This document shows, piece after piece, positions 5,616 through 13,126 of a stretch of DNA of 27,367 nucleotides. The notes beneath the pieces were generated by a model. It had not been told where the DNA came from. It saw nothing but the letters and a program-made list of their open reading frames with translations, and did no database searches. Position 1 is the first letter of the stretch; each line of letters begins with the position of its first letter. Where the stretch lies: positions 1 to 27,367 of the forward strand of contig NZ_JBBMFO010000028.1 in the NCBI RefSeq assembly GCF_040096015.1, in the 5' to 3' direction. The position numbers and the translations under genes were made by a program. This DNA comes from Peptoniphilus_A hominis. Its GTDB lineage: Bacteria; Bacillota; Clostridia; Tissierellales; Peptoniphilaceae.

Positions 5616-6744
5616 ATTGTCCTAATTCTTTTTCTATAATTTTTCTCATTAGTTCCACTTGGTTTTTGTATAGGTGGTTTTTGTAGTAGAGGATTTGGAT
5701 TTGGGCTGGGCTTTTTATTTTGCTGGGGTTTGTCAGGTTAAAGTCCAAGTCTTTTTTCTTTATATAGTAGCAAGTGTTTTTGTGGTCATAAAGGGCGTCC
5801 TCTGTATTTATTTTTAAGGAAAATTTTTTATCTTCTTCTTTAATTTTTACTGATTCATAATTTTTTGTTGATTCAGAAAAATTTTCTGATTGATAATTTT
5901 TTAGAGATTCATAATTTTTTGCTGATTCAGAAAAAATTTCTGATCCGTAATTTTTTAGGTATTGGTAAAAATTTTCTGACTGGCAATTTTTTTCTTCTGC
6001 CTTATTTTTTTCTTCTTCTCCAAATTTTTCTTCTTCCTCAAGTCCACTTATCTCAATTGTGTATAATTCACTGTTGGAGAAATAGTCGGATCCGTAATTT
6101 GTGACGCCAGATATTTCAAGCTTGTTATCCAAAAGTTTTATGTCTTTTATAAAAAATGTGAAGTCTAAAACTTTTAGGGAGAGATTTTTTTCAAGCTCTT
6201 CTTTTATTTTTGCGTCAAGTAATGTTAAGTTTTCCAGGTTCATAAAATTATAAGCTAAAATTTTTTCTATTGCTGCCTTATCGCCCTCTAGGTAATTTTT
6301 AAAAAGGGTCTTTATTTTTATGCCCTGGTATTCTTTTTGGTCCTTTAAATTTTCCAAACCAATAAATTTTTCTAGAAGATTTTTATTGGAGTGTGATTCT
6401 AAATTAAAGATGAAGTTGTATTTTTTTGTCACTTCTTGCAAGTCTATTAGATTAAAATCTAAATCTTTGTTAAAGTAAAATTTTACTTTTTCTTTTATAA
6501 AGGGAAGGTCGAAGGTCTTGCCGGAGTAAGTTATAAATTCTTTTCCTTGAAGGATAGGCATAACTTCTTCCAACAAATTTTTTTCCTCTTTTAAATTTTC
6601 TAGGTAAAAAGTTTTTAGGATGTCTCTATTTTTTTCCACAAGGCTCACTACAATAATTGAATCTATTTCTCTTGATAAGCCTGATGTTTCGATTTTTAAA
6701 TAATTTTCCCTAGCTCTTTTGATTTTTCTTTCCAATTTTTTCAT
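5614..6744 (-). CDS. RNase H-fold (YprB-like, RNase_H_2) protein with eroded active site
   Basis: 376 residues; GGTGATAG lies just before the ATG. Residues about 14-185 follow the YprB/RNase_H_2 DEDD exonuclease-like fold: YLKIETSGLS (15-24) matches motif I, usually 'ylDiETtGL'; TYSGKTFDLPFIK (72-84) matches motif II with D79; IDLQEV (100-105) matches the next motif with D101; and YNFMNLENL (166-174) matches the last motif, usually 'YN..Dv..L'. The first Asp is Lys17 and the last is Asn170, so two of the expected metal-binding carboxylates are missing. Residues about 235-300 are a Glu/Lys/Asn/Ser-rich insert with two 18-residue tandem units. The C-terminal 75 residues are not recognised. Likely a nucleic-acid-binding or degenerate nuclease; role inferred only. 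It is divergent from the desulfurase operon. Confidence 0.7.
   Translation of the reverse strand: MKKLERKIKRARENYLKIETSGLSREIDSIIVVSLVEKNRDILKTFYLENLKEEKNLLEEVMPILQGKEFITYSGKTFDLPFIKEKVKFYFNKDLDFNLIDLQEVTKKYNFIFNLESHSNKNLLEKFIGLENLKDQKEYQGIKIKTLFKNYLEGDKAAIEKILAYNFMNLENLTLLDAKIKEELEKNLSLKVLDFTFFIKDIKLLDNKLEISGVTNYGSDYFSNSELYTIEISGLEEEEKFGEEEKNKAEEKNCQSENFYQYLKNYGSEIFSESAKNYESLKNYQSENFSESTKNYESVKIKEEDKKFSLKINTEDALYDHKNTCYYIKKKDLDFNLTNPSKIKSPAQIQILYYKNHLYKNQVELMRKIIEKELGQ
5845..5952 (-). repeat. Two in-frame 54-bp tandem units inside the RNase H-like gene
   Basis: The units encode NYGSEIFSESAKNYESLK (residues 265-282) and NYQSENFSESTKNYESVK (283-300), differing at four residues. A partial, more diverged third unit (NCQSENFYQYLK) precedes them. 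The array keeps the frame and looks like replication slippage in a low-complexity linker. Confidence 0.85.
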
Positions 6745-6885
6745 CCTATCACCACTTCAAGTATATCATTAAAAGTTTTATAAATTTAAAAATTTTCGCC
6801 CAAACTTCAATCTAAATAGAGATAGAAGGACACTTCGTCTTATAGTATAATATATTAGAAAGAATTTATGATAGAAGGAAGATAT

Positions 6886-8031
6886 ATGATTTATTTAGAT
6901 AATTGTGCGACGACAAAACCTGATAGGGAAGTTGTTGATGTCATGATGAAGGCTCTCACAGATGATTTTGCCAACCCTTCATCTCTTCACAGCTTTGGCT
7001 TAAGGGTGGAAAAGGAAATTGAAGAGGCAAGGAAAAATGCTGCCGCCCTTATTGGTGCTCAGGCAGATGAAATTTATTTTACCTCTGGCGGAACAGAGAG
7101 CAACAACATTGCAGTTCACGGTGCCATTTTAAAAAACAAGAGAAAGGGCAAGAAGATCATCACTTCTGCCATTGAACACGCATCTATTGACGACCAATTT
7201 AAGCATTATAAAGAGCTTGGCTATGAAGTTTGTTATCTTGATGTTGACGAGACTGGCGCTGTTGATGTGGAAAAGTTCAAAAAGGAAGTAAATGATGACA
7301 CTATTTTAGTTTCTTTAATTTATGTTCACAACGAGCTTGGGACTGTCAATAAGGCCAAGGAACTTTTTGAAATTGCCAAGGCAAAAAACAAGGATATACT
7401 ATGTCATGTTGATGGAGTTCAAGCTGTGGGGAAAATTCCTGTCAATGTTAAGGACTTAGGCTGCGACACTTTTTCTTTTTCTTCCCACAAAATTTATGGA
7501 CCAAAGGGCATGGGCGCCCTCTACAAGAAAAGGGACTTAAACATTGAGAGTCTTGTTATCGGTGGAGGTCAAGAGAAGGGACTAAGATCTGGTACGGAAA
7601 ATGTTCCGGGCATACTTGGCTTTGGCAAGGCGTGCCAGCTTACAAAAAGAGATTTAGACAAAAGGCTTGACCACGCCAAGGAAATCAAGGCATATCTTTT
7701 AAAGAAACTGGAAGAAAATTTAGAGGACTACAAGATAAACACTCCAGAAAATGCCACAGATTTTATTGTTTCTCTTTCAATTTTAGATATAAGGGCAGAG
7801 GTCCTTCTCCACTACTTGGAGGGCGATGAGATTTATATTTCCACTGCATCTGCCTGCACATCTAATGGTACTCACAAGTCCACAACCTTAAAGGCAATAG
7901 GGCTTGCCGACAAGTACGCTGAAGGCACAATAAGAATTTGCACTTCCAAGGACACTACAAAAGAGGACATAGATGTTTTCGTGGAAAAACTTGTGAAGTA
8001 TGTAGGTGAAATCAGAAAGATAATGAGATAG
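6886..8031 (+). CDS. Cysteine desulfurase (NifS/IscS family), ThiI partner
   Basis: 381 residues from the ATG at 6886, with GAAGGAAG just upstream and the family's usual start MIYLDNCATT; the ATG at 6868 has no ribosome site. PLP-dependent type I aminotransferase fold: FTSGGTESNN near residue 67, the Schiff-base lysine in SFSSHKIYGPKG (K202), and the persulfide-forming cysteine in STASACTSNG (C324). It takes sulfur from L-cysteine as an enzyme persulfide. The gene is followed after 8 nt by thiI, the arrangement of NifZ-ThiI in Bacillus, so its main job is probably to feed sulfur for 4-thiouridine in tRNA rather than general Fe-S assembly (no iscU-like gene is nearby). A TATAAT at 6846-6851 could be its -10 box, but no good -35 is visible. 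Confidence 0.93.
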   Translation: MIYLDNCATTKPDREVVDVMMKALTDDFANPSSLHSFGLRVEKEIEEARKNAAALIGAQADEIYFTSGGTESNNIAVHGAILKNKRKGKKIITSAIEHASIDDQFKHYKELGYEVCYLDVDETGAVDVEKFKKEVNDDTILVSLIYVHNELGTVNKAKELFEIAKAKNKDILCHVDGVQAVGKIPVNVKDLGCDTFSFSSHKIYGPKGMGALYKKRDLNIESLVIGGGQEKGLRSGTENVPGILGFGKACQLTKRDLDKRLDHAKEIKAYLLKKLEENLEDYKINTPENATDFIVSLSILDIRAEVLLHYLEGDEIYISTASACTSNGTHKSTTLKAIGLADKYAEGTIRICTSKDTTKEDIDVFVEKLVKYVGEIRKIMR

Positions 8032-8039
8032 GTGATAGA

Positions 8040-9221
8040 ATGAAAAAAGTTATGGCACTCTCCCTTGGAGAGCTTGTCCTAAAGGGTAAAAATAGGTATA
8101 AATTTGTAAATAAACTTATTTCCACTATTAAGAGAAATCTTAGAAATATCGACCATGGAAAAATATATCAAAACATGGGCAAGGTCTATGTGGAAGTGGT
8201 GACAGACAACGAAGAGAAGATGATAAACAGGCTAAAGCACGTCTTTGGTATTGTCTACATTGCGCCCTGCTATGTTGTGGAAACTGACAAGGAAAAGATT
8301 GAAGAGGCTGTTATAAAAATTGTAGATGAAACTTTGAAGAAAAATCCATCCTACAAAACTTTTAAGGTAAAGACCAACAGGGGCGACAAGTCCTTTCCAC
8401 TTAATTCCATGGAAATCTCTGCAAAAATTGGTGGCGTTATCTTAAAAAACTTCGACCTAAAGGTTGATGTTCACGAGCCAGACTTTTTTGTTTACTGCGA
8501 TTTGAAAAAGGATACCTATATTTATGTAGATAAGATTAAGGCACACGGTGGACTTCCATCTGGCACAAATGGCAGGGGACTTCTTCTTCTTTCAGGAGGG
8601 ATTGATTCTCCAGTTGCAGGATTTTTAATGGCAAAGAGGGGAGTCCTTGTGGACTGCTTGCACTTCCATTCCTATCCTTTCACATCTGAAAGGGGAGAAG
8701 AAAAGGTCAAAAAACTTGCAGAGGACATTTCAAGTTTTTCTGGCGAGCTTACTTTTTATTCTGTAAATATTTTGGACATTCAAAAGGAAATCAACATAAA
8801 TTGCCCAGAAGATGAGATGACTATTATCTCTCGCAGGTTTATGATGAGGATAGCAGATAAAATTGCAAGGGACAATGGCTACGACTGCATCATCACTGGC
8901 GAAAACCTTGGACAAGTTGCCTCACAAACTATTGACGGCTTGAAGGTTACCAATGATATTACAGACAAACTCGTCTTTAGACCACTAATTGGCATGGACA
9001 AGGTAAATATTATTGATATTGCCAAGGACATTGATACTTATGAGACATCAATTCTTCCCTTTGAAGATTGCTGCACAATATTTTTGCCAAAACATCCACT
9101 CTTGACGCCAAGTGTAGAAGGAATAGAAAAGTCAGAAGAGCCATTAGACTGTGAAAGTCTTGTAGATGATGCTATAAGTAAGATGAAAATAAGTAAGATA
9201 GGAGGAGACTATGAAGAATAA
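8040..9221 (+). CDS. thiI: tRNA 4-thiouridine synthase ThiI
   Basis: 393 residues, the length of ThiI without a rhodanese domain, as in Bacillus. N-terminal ferredoxin-like plus THUMP domain (about 1-165, with FKVKTNRGDKSFPLNSMEIS), then the PP-loop ATP pyrophosphatase domain with LLLLSGGIDSPVAGFLMAKR at about 182-201. PFEDCCTIFLPKHP (about 340-353) is the conserved Cys-containing region after the PP-loop domain. The enzyme adenylates U8 of tRNA and inserts sulfur passed from the desulfurase; in other bacteria it also serves thiazole synthesis. Because the rhodanese domain is absent, sulfur must come directly from the desulfurase encoded 8 nt upstream. Its last 11 bases overlap lemA. Confidence 0.95.
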   Translation: MKKVMALSLGELVLKGKNRYKFVNKLISTIKRNLRNIDHGKIYQNMGKVYVEVVTDNEEKMINRLKHVFGIVYIAPCYVVETDKEKIEEAVIKIVDETLKKNPSYKTFKVKTNRGDKSFPLNSMEISAKIGGVILKNFDLKVDVHEPDFFVYCDLKKDTYIYVDKIKAHGGLPSGTNGRGLLLLSGGIDSPVAGFLMAKRGVLVDCLHFHSYPFTSERGEEKVKKLAEDISSFSGELTFYSVNILDIQKEININCPEDEMTIISRRFMMRIADKIARDNGYDCIITGENLGQVASQTIDGLKVTNDITDKLVFRPLIGMDKVNIIDIAKDIDTYETSILPFEDCCTIFLPKHPLLTPSVEGIEKSEEPLDCESLVDDAISKMKISKIGGDYEE

Positions 9222-9783
9222 AAACAGAGGTGCCGTTGGGATTATTGCAGTAATAGCTGTTGTAGTTGTACTTGCAATTTTCTTTGGCGGACAATGGAAC
9301 AAATTAGTTAAACTAGATGAAGATGTGAATGGTGCTTGGGCACAAGTCCAAAACCAAGTTAAGAGGCGTGCAGATTTAATTCCAAACATTGTGGAAACTG
9401 TTAAGGGATATGCTAGCCACGAAAAGGAAACTTTCACTGAAATTACTAAGGCTCGTGCAGGTGTTAACGAAGCATCTACACCTAAGGAACTTGCAGAAGC
9501 TAATGACAACTTGACAGAAGCTATTCAAAAACTTAATGTTGTTGTTGAAAATTATCCTGAATTAAAGGCAAATGAAAATTTCTTAGACCTACAAGCCCAA
9601 CTTGAAGGCACAGAAAATAGAATTGCAACGGAAAGAATGAGATACAACGAAACAGTTAAGACTTACAATCAAAAAGTTAGAAGGTTCCCAACAAATATTA
9701 TTGCGAAAATTTTAGGCTTTGGACCAAGAGATTATTTTGAAGTTTCAGAAAAGGACAATCAAGTACCAGAAGTTAAATTTTAG
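9211..9783 (+). CDS. lemA: LemA family membrane protein
   Basis: 190 residues; AGGAGGAG directly upstream, inside the end of thiI. One N-terminal TM helix (about 8-25), then a long helical domain with the family signature WAQVQNQVKRRADLIPNIVE, a phenylalanine- and tyrosine-rich end (YNQKVRRFPTNIIAKILGF) and a polar tail. LemA proteins have a short extracytoplasmic N-terminus and a cytoplasmic four-helix bundle; their biochemical role is unknown. The pairing with a TPM-domain gene immediately downstream is one of the commonest lemA contexts in bacteria. Confidence 0.93.
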   Translation: MKNKNRGAVGIIAVIAVVVVLAIFFGGQWNKLVKLDEDVNGAWAQVQNQVKRRADLIPNIVETVKGYASHEKETFTEITKARAGVNEASTPKELAEANDNLTEAIQKLNVVVENYPELKANENFLDLQAQLEGTENRIATERMRYNETVKTYNQKVRRFPTNIIAKILGFGPRDYFEVSEKDNQVPEVKF

Positions 9784-9792
9784 GTGATTAAA

Positions 9793-10620
9793 ATGAAAAA
9801 ATTGTTAGCTACAATTTTATTTGCCATCACCCTGGTCTTTAATGTCTATGCCTTTGACAAGGGCGAAATGTCCTACAATGTCTATGACGAGACTAACACT
9901 TTAAGCCAAGAGTCCATTGATTATCTCAACAAGACCACTTATGATCTTAAAAAGAAAACTGGTGGAGAAATTGCCGTTGTAATTGTTAAAGACTTGGAAG
10001 GATATTCACTGGAAGAGTATGGAACAAGGATTTTTAACGAAATAAAAATTGGCGAAAGGGGCAAGGACAATGGTGTCCTCATGCTTGTGGCACTTTTAGA
10101 CGAAGACAACAGATTTGTGAGAATCGAGACGGGTTATGGATCTGAAGGCTTTATACCTGATGCCTATGCCTCAAGAATTATAAGGGCAATGGGAAAAGTT
10201 GTCTCTGAAAATGAAGGTGACAGGCCCTTTGAAAAGGCAATCCTCGAAGGCTATGCTCAGCTGATAAAATTATATGAAGATGAATATGGAGTGGACATTG
10301 TGGCAAGAGAGCCACAGGAAGAAATAGATTATTCATATGATGAAGGTGAAGGTAATCTATTTATATCAATTTTTCCTATATTGAGAATAATTTTAATTCT
10401 TTTTATAATTTCACTTATTTTTAGAAATAAAAATGATGGTGGCGGAAGAGGATCTGGCGGCAGAAGAAGACGCCCAGTAATTTTCTGGGGACCTGGAAGC
10501 TTTGGCGGTGGATACGGAGGCTTCGGCGGATCATCAGGCGGTGGCTTTGGTGGTGGAGGCTTTGGCGGCTTCGGCGGCGGAGGATCCTCTGGTGGCGGTG
10601 GCGCCAGCGGAAGATTTTAA
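9793..10620 (+). CDS. TPM-domain (YgcG family) secreted/membrane protein with Gly-rich tail
   Basis: 275 residues from the ATG at 9793, with AGGTGAT (9782-9788) as ribosome site; a GTG at 9784 would add three residues and overlap that site. Signal peptide (about 1-20), TPM domain (about 28-170, with YNVYDETNTLSQESIDYLNK, ETGYGSEGFIPDAYASRI and FEKAILEGYAQLI), one TM helix (about 193-214), a short Arg-rich turn, then about 50 residues of Gly/Ser/Phe repeats ending in GRF. TPM domains occur in photosystem repair proteins and phosphatase-like folds; in bacteria the LemA-TPM pair is linked to the envelope, function unsettled. Nine bases after lemA. It converges with the next gene and their stop codons overlap. 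Confidence 0.9.
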   Translation: MKKLLATILFAITLVFNVYAFDKGEMSYNVYDETNTLSQESIDYLNKTTYDLKKKTGGEIAVVIVKDLEGYSLEEYGTRIFNEIKIGERGKDNGVLMLVALLDEDNRFVRIETGYGSEGFIPDAYASRIIRAMGKVVSENEGDRPFEKAILEGYAQLIKLYEDEYGVDIVAREPQEEIDYSYDEGEGNLFISIFPILRIILILFIISLIFRNKNDGGGRGSGGRRRRPVIFWGPGSFGGGYGGFGGSSGGGFGGGGFGGFGGGGSSGGGGASGRF

Positions 10621-11327
10621 TTAAAAGAGAAGATTAGAGAAAAAACTCCAATTAAAATAATTTGATGGAGAAAATATATTAAAAGAGAATGCCTACCCAT
10701 GACGCAAATAAAGTTGTGGGAGGCTTCTTTTTTTGTAAATTTTACAAAATCAAAGAGGAAGTAGCCCATGTAAAAGAGAAATATCCAAGGAATTATTGGA
10801 AAATAATCGCCTGAATAAAAATTTTCACCAGGCAAACCCAGGAAAAATAAATTTAAGCTGTAAAAAGATTTTGGAAGAATTATTTTTCCAAAGAAAATAC
10901 TTCCATAATATATTTTTTTAAGTGAGACAAATAAAATCGTGTTAATAATAAGTCCGAGCCTTGGATTTATTTTTTTTATGTAATTTTTTAAGAGCATGTG
11001 AATTAAGCTTGCTGCCGCAAAAAAGTGAATGATGCCAAAATAAATTGCATCTTCTCTTGAAAAGATGTAGGAGCCAAGGGTTATTAAGATAGAAAGTCCC
11101 GTCAAAATCAAAAATTTTTTCTTAAAATTATTGGAAAAATGCGTTGAGTAACCTGAAATCAAAATAAAGGAAATGCAAATATATTGTTGGTAGTAGTAAA
11201 AGTCGTGGTTGAAGTTAAAGCCATAAAAATTTTCAAGGTCAAAGAGACCGTGAAAAATTATCATATTTATAATTGTAAAGCCACGCAAAAAATCTATGGC
11301 ATTGTATCTTTTTTTTATAGTATCCAT
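10617..11327 (-). CDS. DUF1624 (heparan-alpha-glucosaminide N-acetyltransferase-like) membrane protein
   Basis: 236 residues, about seven hydrophobic segments. The N-terminal RYNAIDFLRGFTIINMIIFH and the C-terminal MGRHSLLIYFLHQ are the landmarks of the DUF1624/HGSNAT-like acyltransferase family, in which the first His (after the RGF motif) and the GRhSL..Y..HQ segment line the membrane active site. By family it may acylate a cell-envelope glycan using a cytoplasmic acyl donor; the substrate is unknown. GAGGTG is 6 nt before the ATG and TATAAT (minus strand, 11350-11345) is a plausible -10 box. The stop codon shares bases 10618-10619 with the TPM gene's stop on the other strand. Confidence 0.82.
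   Translation of the reverse strand: MDTIKKRYNAIDFLRGFTIINMIIFHGLFDLENFYGFNFNHDFYYYQQYICISFILISGYSTHFSNNFKKKFLILTGLSILITLGSYIFSREDAIYFGIIHFFAAASLIHMLLKNYIKKINPRLGLIINTILFVSLKKIYYGSIFFGKIILPKSFYSLNLFFLGLPGENFYSGDYFPIIPWIFLFYMGYFLFDFVKFTKKEASHNFICVMGRHSLLIYFLHQIILIGVFSLIFSFN
10691..10733 (+). terminator. Terminator of the desulfurase-thiI-lemA-TPM operon, inside the neighbouring gene
   Basis: GCCTACCCA (10691-10699) pairs with TGGGAGGC (10717-10724) with one bulged A, then TTCTTTTTTTG. It lies 70 bases after the TPM stop and within the C-terminal coding part of the opposite-strand gene, where the same bases encode Lys-Lys-Glu-Ala-Ser-His and the start of the Gly-Arg-His-Ser motif. Confidence 0.65.
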
Positions 11328-11462
11328 GTAACACCTCTGGAAAAATTATAACACAAATTGGAAAAGGGCAGGCAAAAGGAAATTTATAAGTGAGAAAATA
11401 AAAAATAATTTGGGTAAATTATATTTAACAAAAAATTTACTTTATTAAATAGCCCAAATCTA

Positions 11463-11491
11463 TTGACATTAATATCTTTAACAATTATACT
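11463..11491 (+). promoter_or_regulatory. Near-consensus promoter of the polyamine operon
   Basis: TTGACA (11463-11468, perfect -35), 17-nt spacer, TATACT (11486-11491, one mismatch at -10). It is the best promoter in the window, which suggests control by repression. Confidence 0.85.
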
Positions 11492-11527
11492 CTAATGAGT
11501 TTAATAATTTAAGTAATTTGTTTAATA
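11485..11527 (+). promoter_or_regulatory. Candidate operator(s) for the XRE-cupin regulator
   Basis: An imperfect palindrome, TTATACTC-TAAT-GAGTTTAA (11485-11504, 7 of 8 pairs), covers the -10 box. GTTTAATA occurs at 11499-11506 and again at 11520-11527, exactly 21 bp apart, two helical turns. Both would sit at or just after the transcription start, where a repressor would block the strong promoter. Autoregulation by the first gene is inference. Confidence 0.45.
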
Positions 11528-11541
11528 TTATAGGTGATGGA

Positions 11542-12081
11542 ATGGATATTGGAAATAAAATAAGAGATATGAGAATTGAAAAAGGTCTTACCCAAGAAGA
11601 ACTGGCTGACAGGTCAGAACTCACTAAGGGCTTTATTTCACAAATCGAAAGAGACTTAACATCACCATCTGTTGATTCTCTTTTGGATATTTTGGAAGCC
11701 CTAGGGACAGACCCTTCACACTTCTTTAAAAGAGAAGAAAATGAAAAAATTACTTTTAAAGATGAAGATTTTTTTGAAAGTGAAAATGAAGAGCTTGGCT
11801 ATGTACTTGATTGGGTTGTGCCCAACGCACAAAAAAATCAAATGGAGCCTATGCGAATAAAAATTTTGCCTGGTGGCCAGTCTAAAGAGATTCCTCCCTA
11901 CGAGGGGGAAGAGTTTGGCTATGTCATAAGGGGAAGTGTGACTCTCATTTATGGCAATGAACAATACAAGATTAGGAAGGGCGAAAGTTTTTATTTTAAG
12001 GCAAATAGCCCTCACTATTTAAAGAATGATGGCAAGCTTGAAACTGAGATTTTGTGGATTTCGTCTCCACCAAATTTTTAG
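11542..12081 (+). CDS. XRE-family regulator with cupin domain (PuuR-like)
   Basis: 179 residues from the ATG at 11542, with AGGTGA at 11532-11537; the frame's upstream TTG at 11518 has no ribosome site. Helix-turn-helix at about 5-58 (IGNKIRDMRIEKGLTQEELA, then SELTKGFISQIERDLTSPSV), linker, then a small-molecule-binding cupin (about 108-178, with LPGGQSKEIPPYEGEEFGYV and GESFYFKANSPHYLKN). This architecture is that of PuuR and of the regulators placed first in pot operons of Firmicutes. The gene is 10 nt upstream of potA, so it most likely senses a polyamine and controls this operon. Confidence 0.9.
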   Translation: MDIGNKIRDMRIEKGLTQEELADRSELTKGFISQIERDLTSPSVDSLLDILEALGTDPSHFFKREENEKITFKDEDFFESENEELGYVLDWVVPNAQKNQMEPMRIKILPGGQSKEIPPYEGEEFGYVIRGSVTLIYGNEQYKIRKGESFYFKANSPHYLKNDGKLETEILWISSPPNF

Positions 12082-12091
12082 GCGGTGAATT

Positions 12092-13126
12092 ATGGAAAAT
12101 TATGTAATTGAATTAGAAAATGTGACAAAATCTTTTGGCGACAATGTTATTCTAAAGGATTTTGATTTTAAGGTTAAAAAAGATGAATTCTTAACGATTT
12201 TAGGTCCATCTGGCTGTGGAAAAACAACGATTTTGAGACTTATTGGTGGCTTTGAAGAGCCTGATGAGGGAAAAATTCTTTTTAATGGAGAAGATATTAC
12301 TAATAAGGAGCCCTATGAGAGAAAAATCAACACAGTTTTTCAAAAATATGCCCTCTTTCCACACATGAATGTCTACAACAACATTGCCTTCGGTCTTAAT
12401 ATTAAAAAAATGGACAAAAAGATCATAAAGGAAAAGGTAAAAGAAGTTTTAAAACTTGTAAACCTTGTTGGCTTTGAGAATAGGGAAATTGAATCCCTTT
12501 CTGGTGGACAACAACAGAGAATTGCCATTGCAAGAGCTCTTGTAAATGAGCCAGAAGTTCTCTTGCTAGACGAACCTCTCGGTGCACTTGACTTAAAACT
12601 TAGACAGGCAATGCAGATTGAGCTTAAAAGAATTCAAAAAAGTGTTGGCATAACTTTTATTTATGTAACTCACGACCAAGAAGAGGCACTTTCCATGAGC
12701 GACACTGTTGTCGTCTTAAATAACGGAGAAATTCAACAAATGGATAGCCCTCTAAATATTTACAACGAGCCAAAAAATGCCTTCGTTGCAGATTTTATTG
12801 GCGAATCAAATATTATTAAGGCCAAGATGCTTAGTGACTTCAAGGTAAGATTTTTAGATTACGATTTTCCTTGCGTGGACAAGGGTTTTAAGGACATGGA
12901 AGATGTTGAAGTAGTTGTGAGACCTGAAGATGTGCTCTTAGTAGATGAAAACTATCAAATTGAGGGCACAGTGACAAGTCTTGTCTTTAAGGGTGTTCAC
13001 TACGAGATGACTGTGGATGTAGATGGTTACTCCATGCTTGTGCAATCAACGGAAAAGAGAGAAGTAGGGGAGAAGACAGGCATAATTATTAAGCCTGACC
13101 TAATCCATGTAATGAGGTTGATATGA
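12092..13126 (+). CDS. potA: Spermidine/putrescine ABC transporter ATPase PotA
   Basis: 344 residues. Walker A GPSGCGKTT (38-46), Q-loop Gln84, signature LSGGQQQRIAIARA (136-149), Walker B LLLDEP (157-162), switch His194 in VTHDQEEA, followed by a C-terminal TOBE domain (about 265-340) that in PotA regulates activity. It powers uptake through PotB and PotC. GGCGGTGA lies upstream of the ATG, and the end overlaps potB by 4 nt (ATGA), indicating translational coupling. Confidence 0.95.
   Translation: MENYVIELENVTKSFGDNVILKDFDFKVKKDEFLTILGPSGCGKTTILRLIGGFEEPDEGKILFNGEDITNKEPYERKINTVFQKYALFPHMNVYNNIAFGLNIKKMDKKIIKEKVKEVLKLVNLVGFENREIESLSGGQQQRIAIARALVNEPEVLLLDEPLGALDLKLRQAMQIELKRIQKSVGITFIYVTHDQEEALSMSDTVVVLNNGEIQQMDSPLNIYNEPKNAFVADFIGESNIIKAKMLSDFKVRFLDYDFPCVDKGFKDMEDVEVVVRPEDVLLVDENYQIEGTVTSLVFKGVHYEMTVDVDGYSMLVQSTEKREVGEKTGIIIKPDLIHVMRLI

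Noticed and set aside
6868..6885. ATG at 6868 as start of the desulfurase
   Set aside because: No ribosome site precedes it, whereas GAAGGAAG lies directly before the ATG at 6886, which gives the usual MIYLDN start.
9784..9792. GTG start for the TPM gene
   Set aside because: The GTG is part of the AGGTGAT ribosome site of the ATG at 9793, which begins a normal signal peptide.
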